Of a DNA stretch of 64,000 bases, positions 54,501 to 62,864 are shown in pieces. This DNA is from Xanthomonas sacchari. GTDB lineage: Bacteria; Pseudomonadota; Gammaproteobacteria; Xanthomonadales; Xanthomonadaceae. The stretch lies in NCBI RefSeq assembly GCF_040529065.1, contig NZ_CP132343.1:1612001-1676000 (forward strand), in the 5' to 3' direction. Each line of letters starts with the position of its first letter. Positions within the stretch are counted from its first letter, which is position 1. The notes under the pieces are model-generated. The model was not told the origin of the DNA. It ran no database searches and worked only from the letters and a program-made list of their open reading frames with translations. Made by a program: the position numbers and the translations under genes.

Positions 54501-55467
54501 CACGGCCGCGTTGCCGGCGGCGGACGGCACGCCGACCGCGGTGGTCGCCACGCCCGCCGACAGCGGCGTGGCCGGCAGCGCCGGCCCGGTCCCGGCCGGC
54601 CCGTTCGCCGACAGCCTGGACCCGGGCTCCATCCCGGCGCTGGCGCTGGACGTGGACGACCTGCGCTTCGGCGCGATGACGCTCGGCGCGGCCTCGCTGC
54701 GTACGCGCAAGCTCGCCGACGGCATGCAGGTGGACCAGCTGCACCTGCGCTCGGACAAGCAGAAGATCGACATCAGCGGCGACTGGCGCGGCAAGGGCGC
54801 CACCGCCCGCACACGGCTCAACGCCAACGTCGACAGCCGCGACCTGGGCGAGTTGATGCAGAACCTGGATTTCGGCGGGCAGGTGCGCGGCGGCGAAGGC
54901 CAACTGACGCTCAGCGCCGCCTGGCCGGGCACGCCGTCCGGCCTGCAACTGGCCACGGTGCAGGGCCAGCTCGACGTGGCCGCGCGCAATGGGCAGTTGC
55001 TGGAACTGAACCCGGGCGCCGGGCGCGTGCTCGGCCTGCTCAGCGTGGCGCAGTTGCCGCGGCGGCTGATGTTCGATTTCCGCGACTTCTTCTCCAAGGG
55101 TTTCGCCTTCAACCGCATCGACGGCCAGATCCGCTTCGGCGACGGCATGGCGCGCAGCGACAACCTGGTCATCGATGGCCCGGCCGCGGAGATCAAGGTC
55201 CGCGGCGCGGCCGACCTGCGCACGCAGCAGTTCGACCAGACCATCGACGTCAATCCCAAGTCCGGCAACCTGCTGACCGTGGTCGGTGCGGTGGCCGGCG
55301 GACCGGTCGGCGCGGCGGTCGGCGCCGCCGCCAACGCGGTGTTGGGCAAGCCGCTGGGCAACATCGGCGCGCGCACCTACCGGGTCACCGGGCCGTGGAA
55401 GGATCCCAAGGTGGACGTGATCGAGCGCGAATCGGCGCGGCCGCCGGCGCCGTCGGGTACGCCCTAG
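51574..55467 (+). CDS. yhdP: YhdP family AsmA-like intermembrane phospholipid transport protein
   Basis: 1297 residues, matching TIGR02099/YhdP (about 1270). One N-terminal membrane helix at about 17-40. A very long periplasmic beta-groove follows, then an AsmA_2-like end with GAGRVLGLLSVAQLPRRLMFDFRDFFSKGFAFNRIDG and the tail GARTYRVTGPWKDPKVDVIE. In E. coli, YhdP with TamB and YdbH moves phospholipids from the inner to the outer membrane. Its place between rng and tldD is conserved. ATG 51574 directly follows a heptamer repeat. Confidence 0.95.
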   Translation: MHPPLRRRLRLARRFAFYAVAIGLVCVALAVGALSQALPFVEQHPQQVAAWLSERAGRPIRFDRLETAWTRRGPLLRLDGLRIGAGEGVRIGQAEVLVSMYAGLLPGRSFTELRLRGLALTLLRADDGNWSVQGLPTSGQGGDPLDALQGLGELQVIDGRLRVHAPSLGLEAQVPKIDLRMRVNGERLQVGVQGWSDLQQAPLTAVLELDRHSGDGQAYLAVRPAELAGWAGLLHAAGIELQGGVGEVQGWLDLQQHRVAGVTVQATLRDLRLRGAPLADGRTRPSLAFTTFRATARWRQIDGGWRLDAPQLQFGQAGQPLQRLDGLTVAGGRRFALFGDHLDVAPLIAVAGLSDRLSPSLRSWLAVAKPRLQLTQVAVSGVPGGPLYGQGRLAELAFAPAGGAPGVSGLRGRFDGDAQAGELALEAGSPVRVDWPSGFGVVHQVQLAGRIVAFRDGDGLRVATPGLRVQGSDYGADVRGGLRFQDDGSRPWIDLAADLQDAPVVAAKKFWVHSKMSKAATDWLDAALQGGRLRDGHALVSGDLDDWPFADHNGRFEATARLEDAKVRFQHDWPAVENVDASVAFIGNGFEVHGRGSMGGVPVEQLSAALPDYKEGQLSVLASTRAETSKLLAMLRQSPLHAHYGDTLDALSASGPADVTFDLLQPLRAGVGTHHLRGTVDLLGAHIADKRWDLAFDDMRGSADYSDTGFAAQKLSVAYQGHQGELALRAGDGVQDPQQAFEAALSAALDANELLDRVPEMAWLKPYVQGRSRWNIGVGLPKTPDGGAQPPTRLQLRSDLVGTELLMPAPMDKAPATPLATSVNVPLPVGSGRIEVAFGKLMALAARSQGGKTGVRVVMGNDHVADEPPASGLVVSGRTAALNAIDWIGVVSRPDPNAAAANGGEDPMPLRRIDILADHLLLLGGVFDSTRLRLLPQADSIDVHLDGPALAGDLSVPTKDGGVLGGRLARVHWRSATAALPAADGTPTAVVATPADSGVAGSAGPVPAGPFADSLDPGSIPALALDVDDLRFGAMTLGAASLRTRKLADGMQVDQLHLRSDKQKIDISGDWRGKGATARTRLNANVDSRDLGELMQNLDFGGQVRGGEGQLTLSAAWPGTPSGLQLATVQGQLDVAARNGQLLELNPGAGRVLGLLSVAQLPRRLMFDFRDFFSKGFAFNRIDGQIRFGDGMARSDNLVIDGPAAEIKVRGAADLRTQQFDQTIDVNPKSGNLLTVVGAVAGGPVGAAVGAAANAVLGKPLGNIGARTYRVTGPWKDPKVDVIERESARPPAPSGTP

Positions 55468-55481
55468 ATCACGCGCCGTCC

Positions 55482-55549
55482 GTAGGAGCGGCTTCAGCCG
55501 CGATGGGGCGTTACCGTTAAGGCCCGTCGCAGATGAAGCCGCTCCTACG
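55482..55549. repeat. Inverted pair of GTAGGAGCGG REP units between yhdP and tldD
   Basis: GTAGGAGCGGCTTCAGCCGC at 55482-55501 faces GAAGCCGCTCCTAC at 55535-55548, with a loop in between. This is the third place in the window with this REP type. Confidence 0.85.
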
Positions 55550-55651
55550 AGGCGATAGGGGTGACCGCACATAGACCCACAGCGCGCTGTCCATCCCGTG
55601 CGGTGCCGCCCGCCGCTTGCGCTGCGCGCCTTCCTCCCCCATGTTGAGCCC

Positions 55652-57094
55652 ATGAACGATCACGCCCTGAGCCTCGCCGAAACCCGCCTGTTGCTTCCCG
55701 CCGGCCTGGATGCCACCAGCCTGGAGCGCGCCTTCGGCACGCTGCTCGGCCCCGGCATCGACTTCGGCGACCTGTATTTCCAGCATTCGCGGCGCGAGAG
55801 CTGGAGCGTGGAGGACGGCATCGTCAAGGACGGCGCCCACTCCATCGAGCAGGGCGTCGGGGTGCGTGCGATTTCCGGCGAGAAGACCGGCTTCGCCTAT
55901 TCCGACGACATCCACCGCGACGCGCTGCTGGCCGCGGCGCAGTCGGCGCGGGCCATCTCCCGCGACGGCGGCGCGCAGCCGGCGCACGCGCTGCAGCGCG
56001 GCGGCGGCCGCGCGCTGTACCCGGCGCTGGACCCGGTGGACGCGATGGACAACGCGCACAAGGTGGAACTGCTGCGGCGGCTCGACCAGTACCTGCGCGC
56101 CGCCGACCCGCGCGTGCAGCAGGTGATGGTCAGCCTGTCCGGCGGCGTGGACACGGTGCTGGTGGCGCGCAGCGACGGCGTGCTCGCCGCCGACGTGCGC
56201 CCGTTGGTGCGGCTCAACGTACAGGTGATCGTCGAACAGCAGGGCCGCCGCGAATCCGGCTATGCCGGCGGCGGCGGCCGCTACGACTACACCACGCTGT
56301 TCGCCGACGGGCGTCCGGAAGCCTTCGCCCGCGAGGCCTTGCGCCAGGCGCTGGTGAACCTGGAGGCAGTGCCGGCGCCGGCCGGGGTGATGCAGGTGGT
56401 GCTGGGTCCGGGCTGGCCCGGCGTGCTGCTGCACGAGGCGGTCGGCCATGGCCTGGAAGGCGACTTCAACCGCAAGGGCACCAGCGTCTACGCCGGCCGC
56501 ATCGGCCAGCGCGTGGCCTCGCCCGGCGTCACCATCGTCGACGACGGCACCCTGGACGGCCGTCGCGGCTCGCTCAACGTCGACGACGAGGGCACCGCGA
56601 CCAACTGCACCACCCTGATCGAGGACGGCGTGCTGGTCGGCTACATGCAGGACACCCTCAACGCGCGATTGATGGGCGTGGCGCCGACCGGCAACGGCCG
56701 CCGCGAATCGTTCGCGCACCTGCCGATGCCGCGCATGACCAATACCTACATGCGCGCCGGTCAGCACGATCCCGAGGAGATGATCCGTTCGGTGAAGAAG
56801 GGCCTGTACGCGGTCAACTTCGGCGGCGGCCAGGTCGACATCACCAGCGGCAAGTACGTGTTCTCGGCCACCGAGGCCTACCTGATCGAGGACGGCAAGG
56901 TCACCGCGCCGGTGAAGGGCGCCACCCTGATCGGCAACGGCCCGGAGACCATGCAGAAGGTGCGCATGATCGGCCACGACCTGGCGCTGGACGAAGGCGT
57001 CGGCGTCTGCGGCAAGGACGGGCAGAGCGTGCCGGTGGGCGTGGGCCAGCCGTCGCTGCTGATCGACGGGCTGACCGTGGGCGGGACGGCTTAG
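55652..57094 (+). CDS. tldD: Metalloprotease TldD
   Basis: 480 residues. Zn motif [12 protein letters not shown] (HExxxH) and later [27 protein letters not shown]. It pairs with PmbA (TldE), encoded at 57946, to form a protease whose fold encloses the peptide chain. It cuts unfolded peptides such as microcin B17 or CcdA. ATG 55652 starts at the family position [14 protein letters not shown]. Confidence 0.97.
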   Translation: MNDHALSLAETRLLLPAGLDATSLERAFGTLLGPGIDFGDLYFQHSRRESWSVEDGIVKDGAHSIEQGVGVRAISGEKTGFAYSDDIHRDALLAAAQSARAISRDGGAQPAHALQRGGGRALYPALDPVDAMDNAHKVELLRRLDQYLRAADPRVQQVMVSLSGGVDTVLVARSDGVLAADVRPLVRLNVQVIVEQQGRRESGYAGGGGRYDYTTLFADGRPEAFAREALRQALVNLEAVPAPAGVMQVVLGPGWPGVLLHEAVGHGLEGDFNRKGTSVYAGRIGQRVASPGVTIVDDGTLDGRRGSLNVDDEGTATNCTTLIEDGVLVGYMQDTLNARLMGVAPTGNGRRESFAHLPMPRMTNTYMRAGQHDPEEMIRSVKKGLYAVNFGGGQVDITSGKYVFSATEAYLIEDGKVTAPVKGATLIGNGPETMQKVRMIGHDLALDEGVGVCGKDGQSVPVGVGQPSLLIDGLTVGGTA

Positions 57095-57099
57095 GGGCC

Positions 57100-57327
57100 G
57101 GGAGTGGGGATTCGGGAATCGGGAATCGGTAAAGCGGGCGCCGCGGTGCGCTGCGGAAGTGCCGGCCTGACGGGTAGGTCCATCGCGCGCCGCGCTCGTT
57201 GCTGGGCTGGGAGTGCGTCGGCCGTTGTGCGCGGCAGCCGACGCTGCCGTCCTTCAGTCGCGCGTGTCGTCGAACGCCGCGTCGTCGTCGGCTTCTTCGG
57301 ATTCCGATTCTCCATTCCCCATTCCCG
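57100..57327. repeat. Paired heptamer element tldD/darP (G-rich 57100-57129, C-rich 57300-57327)
   Basis: Left arm GGGAGTG/GGGATTC/GGGAATC with GT-AAAGCGGG just inside. The right arm lies within the 3' part of darP, where it encodes GMGNGESES on the minus strand. Confidence 0.75.
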
Positions 57328-57850
57328 ACGCACCACCCAGGATCAGCTCGCGCAACTCTCGGAACAACTCGCGATAGGCATGCGGCGGCTTGTTCTTCAA
57401 CCGTTCGTCCTTGGCGTTGCGGACCAGCTGGCGCAGTCGCTGGCGGTCGGCGTCTGGGTGTTCGGCCAGCAGTTCGGCCAGCGCGGTGTCGCCTTCGGCG
57501 AGCAGCCGCTCGCGCCAGTCCTCGACGCGGTGCATGGCCGCCACTTCGCGGCGCGCGCTGTCGCTGTTGACGTCCATCGCCTCGCGGATCGCCTCCAGCA
57601 CCGCCTCGTCCTCGCGCCGCATCTGCTTGGCCAGGAACGCCAACTGCCGCTTGTGCGCGATGTGCGAGGTGATGCGCTTGGTCTCGGCGATGTGCGGCAG
57701 CAGCGATTCGGGCACCGGCAGCTTGGCCAGCTGCGCCGGGGTCAGCGCCACCAGCTTCTCGCCCAGGCTCAGCACTTCCAGCGCCTCGCGGCGTTGCTGG
57801 CTGCGGCTTTCGCCGCGGAATTCACCGGTGTCTTCGTCGCGTCCGCGCAT
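57254..57850 (-). CDS. darP: Ribosome biogenesis factor DarP (YjgA)
   Basis: 198 residues. YjgA/DUF615 blocks [49 protein letters not shown] and [34 protein letters not shown]. It helps late 50S assembly. The final about 25 residues, [26 protein letters not shown], are encoded partly by a heptamer arm and are acidic, and unlike the E. coli protein. Divergent from pmbA and placed between tldD and pmbA, as in other Gammaproteobacteria. Confidence 0.95.
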   Translation of the reverse strand: MRGRDEDTGEFRGESRSQQRREALEVLSLGEKLVALTPAQLAKLPVPESLLPHIAETKRITSHIAHKRQLAFLAKQMRREDEAVLEAIREAMDVNSDSARREVAAMHRVEDWRERLLAEGDTALAELLAEHPDADRQRLRQLVRNAKDERLKNKPPHAYRELFRELRELILGGASGMGNGESESEEADDDAAFDDTRD

Positions 57851-57945
57851 GCTCGTACTACTCGATCGGGCTGGAAATCAAATCAACACATCCGGCCAGG
57901 ACGGCCGGACAGGGGCGAAGGGATTCGCACAACAAGGATAAAGCA

Positions 57946-59310
57946 TTGAACGCGATCACCCCCGATTTGCACCGCGACGACAGCCAGCAGCGCCTGGAGC
58001 GCCTGTCCGACATCGCCGAGCGACTGCTGGCGCGCGCCCGCGCGCTCGGCGCCAGCCAGGCCGAGGTCAGCTGCAGCGAAGACCGCGGGCTGGACGTCAA
58101 CGTGCGCCTGGGCGCGGTGGAGACCGTGGAATCCACCCGCGACCGCGGCATCGGCGTCACCGTCTACTTCGGCCAGCGCAAGGGCAGCGCCAGCACCGCC
58201 GACCTGCACGAGTCCAGCCTGGAGGCCACCGTGGCCCAGGCCTGCGCCATCGCCCGCTACACCGAGGACGATGTGGCGGCCGGCCTGGCCGAGGCGGCAC
58301 TGATGGCGCGCGAGCAGCCGGATTTCGACCGCTGGCATCCGTGGCCGCTGCAGGCCGAAGAGGCGATCGATCTGGCGTTGGCCTGCGAGGCCGCCGGCCG
58401 CGATGCCGATGCGCGCATCAGCAACTCCGACGGCGCCTCGGCCGGCACCAGCGAGAGCCTGTCGGTGTACGCCAATTCGCATGGCTTCATCGGCTGCGAG
58501 CGCAGCACCCACCATTCGCTCGCCTGCACGCTGATCGCCGGGCAGGGCGACGGCATGCAGCGCGACGGCTGGTACAGCAGCGCGCTGGCGCGCGAGGACC
58601 TGGAGCGCGCGTCGGCGATCGGCCGCCGCGCCGCCGAGCGCACCGTGGCGCGGCTGCAGCCACGCTCGCTGCCGACCGGCGAGGTGCCGGTGCTGTTCGC
58701 GCCGGAAATGGCGCGCTCGTTGATCGGGCATCTGCTCGGCGCCGTGTCCGGCGGCGCGCTGTATCGCCGCGCCAGCTTCCTGCTCGACAGCGCCGGCACC
58801 CGCCTGTTCCCCGAGTGGTTCGCGATCGACGAGCGGCCGCACCTGCGCCGCGGCCTGCGCTCGGCCGCCTTCGACGGCGAGGGCGTGGCCACCCGCGAGG
58901 CGCCGCTGGTGCGCGACGGCGTGCTGCAGCGCTACGTGCTGGGCAGCTATTCGGCGCGCAAGCTGGGCCTGCAGACCACCGCCAATGCCGGCGGCGTGCA
59001 CAACCTGCAGGTGGCGGCCAACGCGGCGGACCTGCAGGCCATCCTCAAGGGCCTGCCGCGCGGCCTGCTGGTCACCGACCTGATGGGCAACGGCGTCAAC
59101 CCGGTCACCGGCGATTACTCGCGCGGCGCTGGCGGGTTCTGGATCGAGAACGGCGAAATCGCCTATCCGGTGGACGAGATCACCATCGCCGGCAACCTGC
59201 GGCAGATGTTCCAGGACATCGAGGCGGTGGGTGCCGACATCGACGTGCGCTCGCACGTGCACATCGGTGCAGTGCTGGTCGGCCGGATGACGGTGGCCGG
59301 CAACGACTGA
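57946..59310 (+). CDS. pmbA: Metalloprotease PmbA (TldE)
   Basis: 454 residues, inactive-metal partner of TldD: VNVRLGAVETVESTRDRGIGVTVYFGQRKGSAST, LYRRASFLLDSAGTRLFPEW and GAGGFWIENGEIAYPVDEITIAGNLRQMF. TTG start at 57946, with AAGGA 7 bases upstream; there is no ATG at the conserved position. The TldD/E complex is soluble and cytosolic. Confidence 0.96.
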   Translation: MNAITPDLHRDDSQQRLERLSDIAERLLARARALGASQAEVSCSEDRGLDVNVRLGAVETVESTRDRGIGVTVYFGQRKGSASTADLHESSLEATVAQACAIARYTEDDVAAGLAEAALMAREQPDFDRWHPWPLQAEEAIDLALACEAAGRDADARISNSDGASAGTSESLSVYANSHGFIGCERSTHHSLACTLIAGQGDGMQRDGWYSSALAREDLERASAIGRRAAERTVARLQPRSLPTGEVPVLFAPEMARSLIGHLLGAVSGGALYRRASFLLDSAGTRLFPEWFAIDERPHLRRGLRSAAFDGEGVATREAPLVRDGVLQRYVLGSYSARKLGLQTTANAGGVHNLQVAANAADLQAILKGLPRGLLVTDLMGNGVNPVTGDYSRGAGGFWIENGEIAYPVDEITIAGNLRQMFQDIEAVGADIDVRSHVHIGAVLVGRMTVAGND

Positions 59311-59622
59311 GGGCCGCGACACGCGCCGTGGAAGGTGACGGCAGCAACGTCGCACGCGCGGGGCCTGGGCATCGCCCCTACGCGCTGGCGCCGCAGGCGC
59401 TGGCCGCACTGCACCTGTGGCTCATGGCGATGCGCTGGCCCGATCGCCCCGACGCTGTGATGGGGCGAGCGCGATCCGCTGCCGTATGGGCCGATGGACC
59501 GGCGCGGCGCCCGGCGTGGCGCGCGTCCCGCTGTGCCGGCCTCGCTTGACAGCGCTGCGCGGGCCGCCGAGAGTGACGCGCCAAACGTCTTGTCCCCTCA
59601 CCACCAAAGGAACGGAATACCG
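59311..59622. other. 312-bp intergenic region between pmbA and the DUF4870 gene
   Basis: No coding sequence supported and no repeat found. It probably carries the pmbA terminator and the DUF4870 promoter. AAAGGAAC before the ATG at 59623 is an acceptable ribosome binding site. Confidence 0.5.
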
Positions 59623-60000
59623 ATGAGCGAATTCGACAACGTCACCGCCCCGCCGCCGCCGCCGGCCTCGGCAGGCCCCCAGGAAGACCGCACGGTCGCG
59701 CTGATCACCCATCTGTCGGGGATCCTCCTCGGGTTCATCGTGCCGCTGATCATCTGGCTGGTGAACAAGGACAACCCGGCCAAGTCCTTCCTCAACGATC
59801 AGGCCAAGGAAGCGCTGAATTTCCAGATCACCATCGCCATCGCCTACGTGATCTGCATGGTGCTCAGCGTGATCATCATCGGCGGCTTGCTCGCGCCGGT
59901 GGTGTGGGTGGTGAACCTGGTGCTCTGCATCCTGGCCGGCATCAAGGCCAACGAAGGTGTCGCCTACCGCTACCCGTTCGCGCTGCGCCTGATCAAGTAA
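59623..60000 (+). CDS. DUF4870 domain small membrane protein (Tic20-like fold)
   Basis: 125 residues. A Pro-rich cytosolic start is followed by DRTVALITHLSGILLGFIVPLIIW, PAKSFLNDQAKEALNFQITI and two more helices, the constant pattern of DUF4870. Three or four transmembrane helices in all. Function unknown. The gene stands alone between a 312-bp gap and a strong terminator. Confidence 0.88.
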   Translation: MSEFDNVTAPPPPPASAGPQEDRTVALITHLSGILLGFIVPLIIWLVNKDNPAKSFLNDQAKEALNFQITIAIAYVICMVLSVIIIGGLLAPVVWVVNLVLCILAGIKANEGVAYRYPFALRLIK

Positions 60001-60022
60001 GCGCACCTGCGAGGCATCTCCG

Positions 60023-60052
60023 AAGGCCCGGCCGTTGCGCCGGGCCTTTTTT
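60023..60052 (+). terminator. Intrinsic terminator after the DUF4870 gene
   Basis: AAGGCCCGGC-N6-GCCGGGCCTT followed by four further T. A 10-bp stem with T-run 22 bases after the stop codon. Confidence 0.9.
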
Positions 60053-60172
60053 GTGCCCGCACTGCGCTCCGGCGGGAGAGCGCAGGGCGGCCAAGCGTCA
60101 CGCCGCCGCCGGCCGGTCAACCGCGGCCAGAGCGGTGCGTTTGCAAGGCTGTCGCCATCACCGGAGCGCCGC

Positions 60173-61600
60173 ATGATCCGCCGCGAGAGCTTGAGCGCCG
60201 CCAACCGCTTCGGTCTGGGTGCCCGTCCCGGGGAACTGGTCGCCATGGGCGAGCCGCGCGACTGGCTCGCCGCGCAGTTGCAGTCGCCCCCGCTGGCGGC
60301 GGAGTTGCAGCGCCTGCCCGACAGCCTGGCCTACCTGCGCCGCGAGGCCGACTACCAGCGCGAGCGCCGCCAGGCGCGGCAGCAGGCGGCCGGCGATCCG
60401 CAGCAGGCCGCCCTGCAGGCGCAGCAGGCCGCGCGCGGGCTGTACCGGCAGGCACAGGCGCAGGAACTGGCGGCGCGCTACCGGGTCGCAGTGGTCACCC
60501 CGGCCGGATTCGCCGAGCGCCTGGTGCAGTTCTGGTCCAATCATTTCGCGGTCTCGGTCGACAAGCGTGCAGCCGCGCTGTACGCGGCGCCGATGGAACG
60601 CGAGGTGATCCGCCCGCACTGCATGGGCCGCTTCGCCGACCTGCTGCTGGCGGTGGAGCGGCACCCGGCGATGCTGCGCTACCTGGACAACGCCAATTCG
60701 GTCGGCCCCGACTCGCTGCTGGCGCAACGCGCGCAGCGCCGGGCCATGCGCATGGATCCCGAACGCCCGGCGCGCCGCCTGGGGCTCAACGAGAACCTGG
60801 CGCGCGAGATCCTGGAACTGCACACCCTCGGCGTGGACGGCGGCTATACCCAGGCCGACGTCACCGAACTGGCGCGTGCGATCACCGGCTGGGGTGTGCC
60901 GGCCCCGCGCGATGTCGAGCAGGGCATGCCCGAGACCGCCTTCGTGTTCCGCGCGCCGGCGCATGCCGCCGGCAGCCGCCTGGTGCTGGGCCGGCGCTAT
61001 GCCGAGGACGGCGTGGCGCAGGGCGAAGCGATCCTGACCGCGCTGGCGCGGCATCCCGCCACCGCGCAGCACGTCTCGTTCAAGCTGGCCCGGCACTTCG
61101 TCCGCGACGATCCGCCGCCAGCGTTGGTGCAGCGCATGGCCGACGCGTGGCGGCGCAGCGATGGCGACCTGCGCCACGTCTACCGCGCCCTGATCGACAG
61201 CCCCGAGGCCTGGGACGCGCAGGCGCGCAAGTTCAAACCGCCGCAGGATTTCGTGGTGTCGGCACTGCGCGCCGGAGGTATCTGGCCCGAGGCGCCGCCG
61301 CAGCAGAAGACCGTGCTGACTCTGCTGGCGCGGATGGGGCAGCCGCCGTTCACCCCGCGCTCGCCGGCCGGCTATGCCGATGTAGCAGCGGAATGGAGCG
61401 GCGCCGACGCGCTGTGGAAGCGCGTGCAGGCCGCCGAGGCGCTCGCCGGGATGGCTCCGGGCGATCCGCTGACGCTGGCCGCGACCGCGTTCGGCGACGG
61501 TCCGGATACGGACACGCTGACCGCGGTGCGGCGTGCCGAATCGCCGCGCGAAGGCGTGGCGGTGCTGCTGGCCAGCCCGGCCTTTCAATGGCGCGCCTGA
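60173..61600 (+). CDS. DUF1800 family protein
   Basis: 475 residues. DUF1800 blocks: SAANRFGLGARPGEL at the start, VQFWSNHFAVSVDK, NENLAREILELHTLGVDGGYTQADVTELARAITGW, and KLARHFVRDDPPPALVQRMA. No signal peptide is visible at ATG 60173. DUF1800 is nearly always followed by DUF1501 as here; the pair is common in soil bacteria and Planctomycetes. Neither activity nor substrate is known. The DUF1501 gene is 37 bases downstream. Confidence 0.9.
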   Translation: MIRRESLSAANRFGLGARPGELVAMGEPRDWLAAQLQSPPLAAELQRLPDSLAYLRREADYQRERRQARQQAAGDPQQAALQAQQAARGLYRQAQAQELAARYRVAVVTPAGFAERLVQFWSNHFAVSVDKRAAALYAAPMEREVIRPHCMGRFADLLLAVERHPAMLRYLDNANSVGPDSLLAQRAQRRAMRMDPERPARRLGLNENLAREILELHTLGVDGGYTQADVTELARAITGWGVPAPRDVEQGMPETAFVFRAPAHAAGSRLVLGRRYAEDGVAQGEAILTALARHPATAQHVSFKLARHFVRDDPPPALVQRMADAWRRSDGDLRHVYRALIDSPEAWDAQARKFKPPQDFVVSALRAGGIWPEAPPQQKTVLTLLARMGQPPFTPRSPAGYADVAAEWSGADALWKRVQAAEALAGMAPGDPLTLAATAFGDGPDTDTLTAVRRAESPREGVAVLLASPAFQWRA

Positions 61601-61637
61601 GAGACGCGCGGTCCGATCCGCGATGGGAGAAGCTCCG

Positions 61638-62771
61638 ATGCTACTGACACGCCGTCGTTTCCTTGCCGCCAGCGGTGCGGCCACCGTGTTGAGCCTGTGG
61701 TCGGGCAGCGGCCTGGCCGCGCCGGGCGCCGATACGCGCCTGCTGGTGGTGCTGCTGCGCGGCGCGCTGGACGGGCTGCACGCGCTGGTGCCGACCGCCG
61801 ATCCCGACTACGCACGCCTGCGCGGCGCACTGGCGCCGCAGCAGACCCTGGCCCTGGACGGCAGCTTCGCGCTGCACCCGGCGCTGGCGTTCGCGCACGC
61901 GCTGTACGCGCGCAAGCAATGGCTGCCGGTGGTGGCGGTGGCACCGCCGTACCGCGAGCGCTCTCACTTCGAGGCGCAGGATTGCCTGGAGAACGGCACC
62001 GCGCGGCCCAGCGGTGCCTCCAGCGGCTGGCTCAACCGCTGCGCGCTGGCCCTGCACGGCGCCGAGGCGGTGTCGGTGAGCGCGGTGACGCCGCTGATCA
62101 TGCGCGGCCCGGGCGCGGTCACCAGCTGGTCGCCGCCGCTGCCGAGCGTGGTCAATCCGATCCTGCTGCAGCGCCTGCAGCCGCTGTATGCCGCCGATCC
62201 GCAGCTGGCCGGCGATTTCGCGCGCGCGCTGCGCGAGCAGGGCATGCAGGTGGACAGCGTCAAGGGCGGGCAACTGCCGCAGGCGATGAGCGCGGCGGCC
62301 AGCTTCATGGCCAAGCCCGACGGGCCGCGGATCGGCTTCGTCGAGGATACCGGCTGGGACACCCACGGCAACCAGGCCGCGGTGCTGCAGCGCAAGCTGG
62401 GCGAACTGGATGCGGGGCTGCGCGCGTTCCACGATGGCGCGCAGGCCTGCTGGTCGCGCAGCGTGGTCGCGGTGGTGACCGAGTTCGGCCGCACCGCGGC
62501 GGTGAACGGCACCGGCGGGACCGACCATGGCACTGGCGGCGTGGCCTTCCTAGCCGGCGGCGCGGTGCGTGGCGGGCGCATCGCGGGAGACTGGCCCGGC
62601 CTGTCGCCGCGGGCCTTGAACCAGGGCCGCGATCTGCGTGCCACCAGCGACCTGCGCAGCCTGTTCCGGCACGTGCTCGCTGCGCATCTGGGCGTGTCCG
62701 AGCGCGCGCTGGACACCCAGGTGTTTCCCGGCAGTGCGGGATTGTCGAGATTGGAAGGATTGGTGGCCTAG
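61638..62771 (+). CDS. DUF1501 family secreted protein (Tat substrate, sulfatase/phosphatase-like fold)
   Basis: 377 residues. Twin-arginine start MLLTRRRFLAASGAA, so it is exported folded and probably metal-bearing. DUF1501 blocks: VLLRGALDGLHALVPTADP, GFVEDTGWDTHGNQ, and VVAVVTEFGRTAAVNGTGGTDHGTGGVAFLAGG, whose Asp/His residues form a metal site like that of alkaline phosphatases. It is probably a periplasmic hydrolase working with DUF1800. AGAAGCTCC before ATG 61638 is only a weak ribosome binding site. Confidence 0.9.
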   Translation: MLLTRRRFLAASGAATVLSLWSGSGLAAPGADTRLLVVLLRGALDGLHALVPTADPDYARLRGALAPQQTLALDGSFALHPALAFAHALYARKQWLPVVAVAPPYRERSHFEAQDCLENGTARPSGASSGWLNRCALALHGAEAVSVSAVTPLIMRGPGAVTSWSPPLPSVVNPILLQRLQPLYAADPQLAGDFARALREQGMQVDSVKGGQLPQAMSAAASFMAKPDGPRIGFVEDTGWDTHGNQAAVLQRKLGELDAGLRAFHDGAQACWSRSVVAVVTEFGRTAAVNGTGGTDHGTGGVAFLAGGAVRGGRIAGDWPGLSPRALNQGRDLRATSDLRSLFRHVLAAHLGVSERALDTQVFPGSAGLSRLEGLVA

Positions 62772-62864
62772 GCCACCCCGGCCACCAAGGCGTGCGGCAC
62801 GGGCCGCACGCGAACCGGGCGCCGACGACGGGTCGGCGCCCGGGCACTCACCGGCGCAGCGGAC

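Noticed and set aside
51502-55653. Long leftward and out-of-frame rightward open frames over yhdP
   Set aside because: Same composition effect. The frame starting at 51574 shows the complete YhdP features; the others show none.
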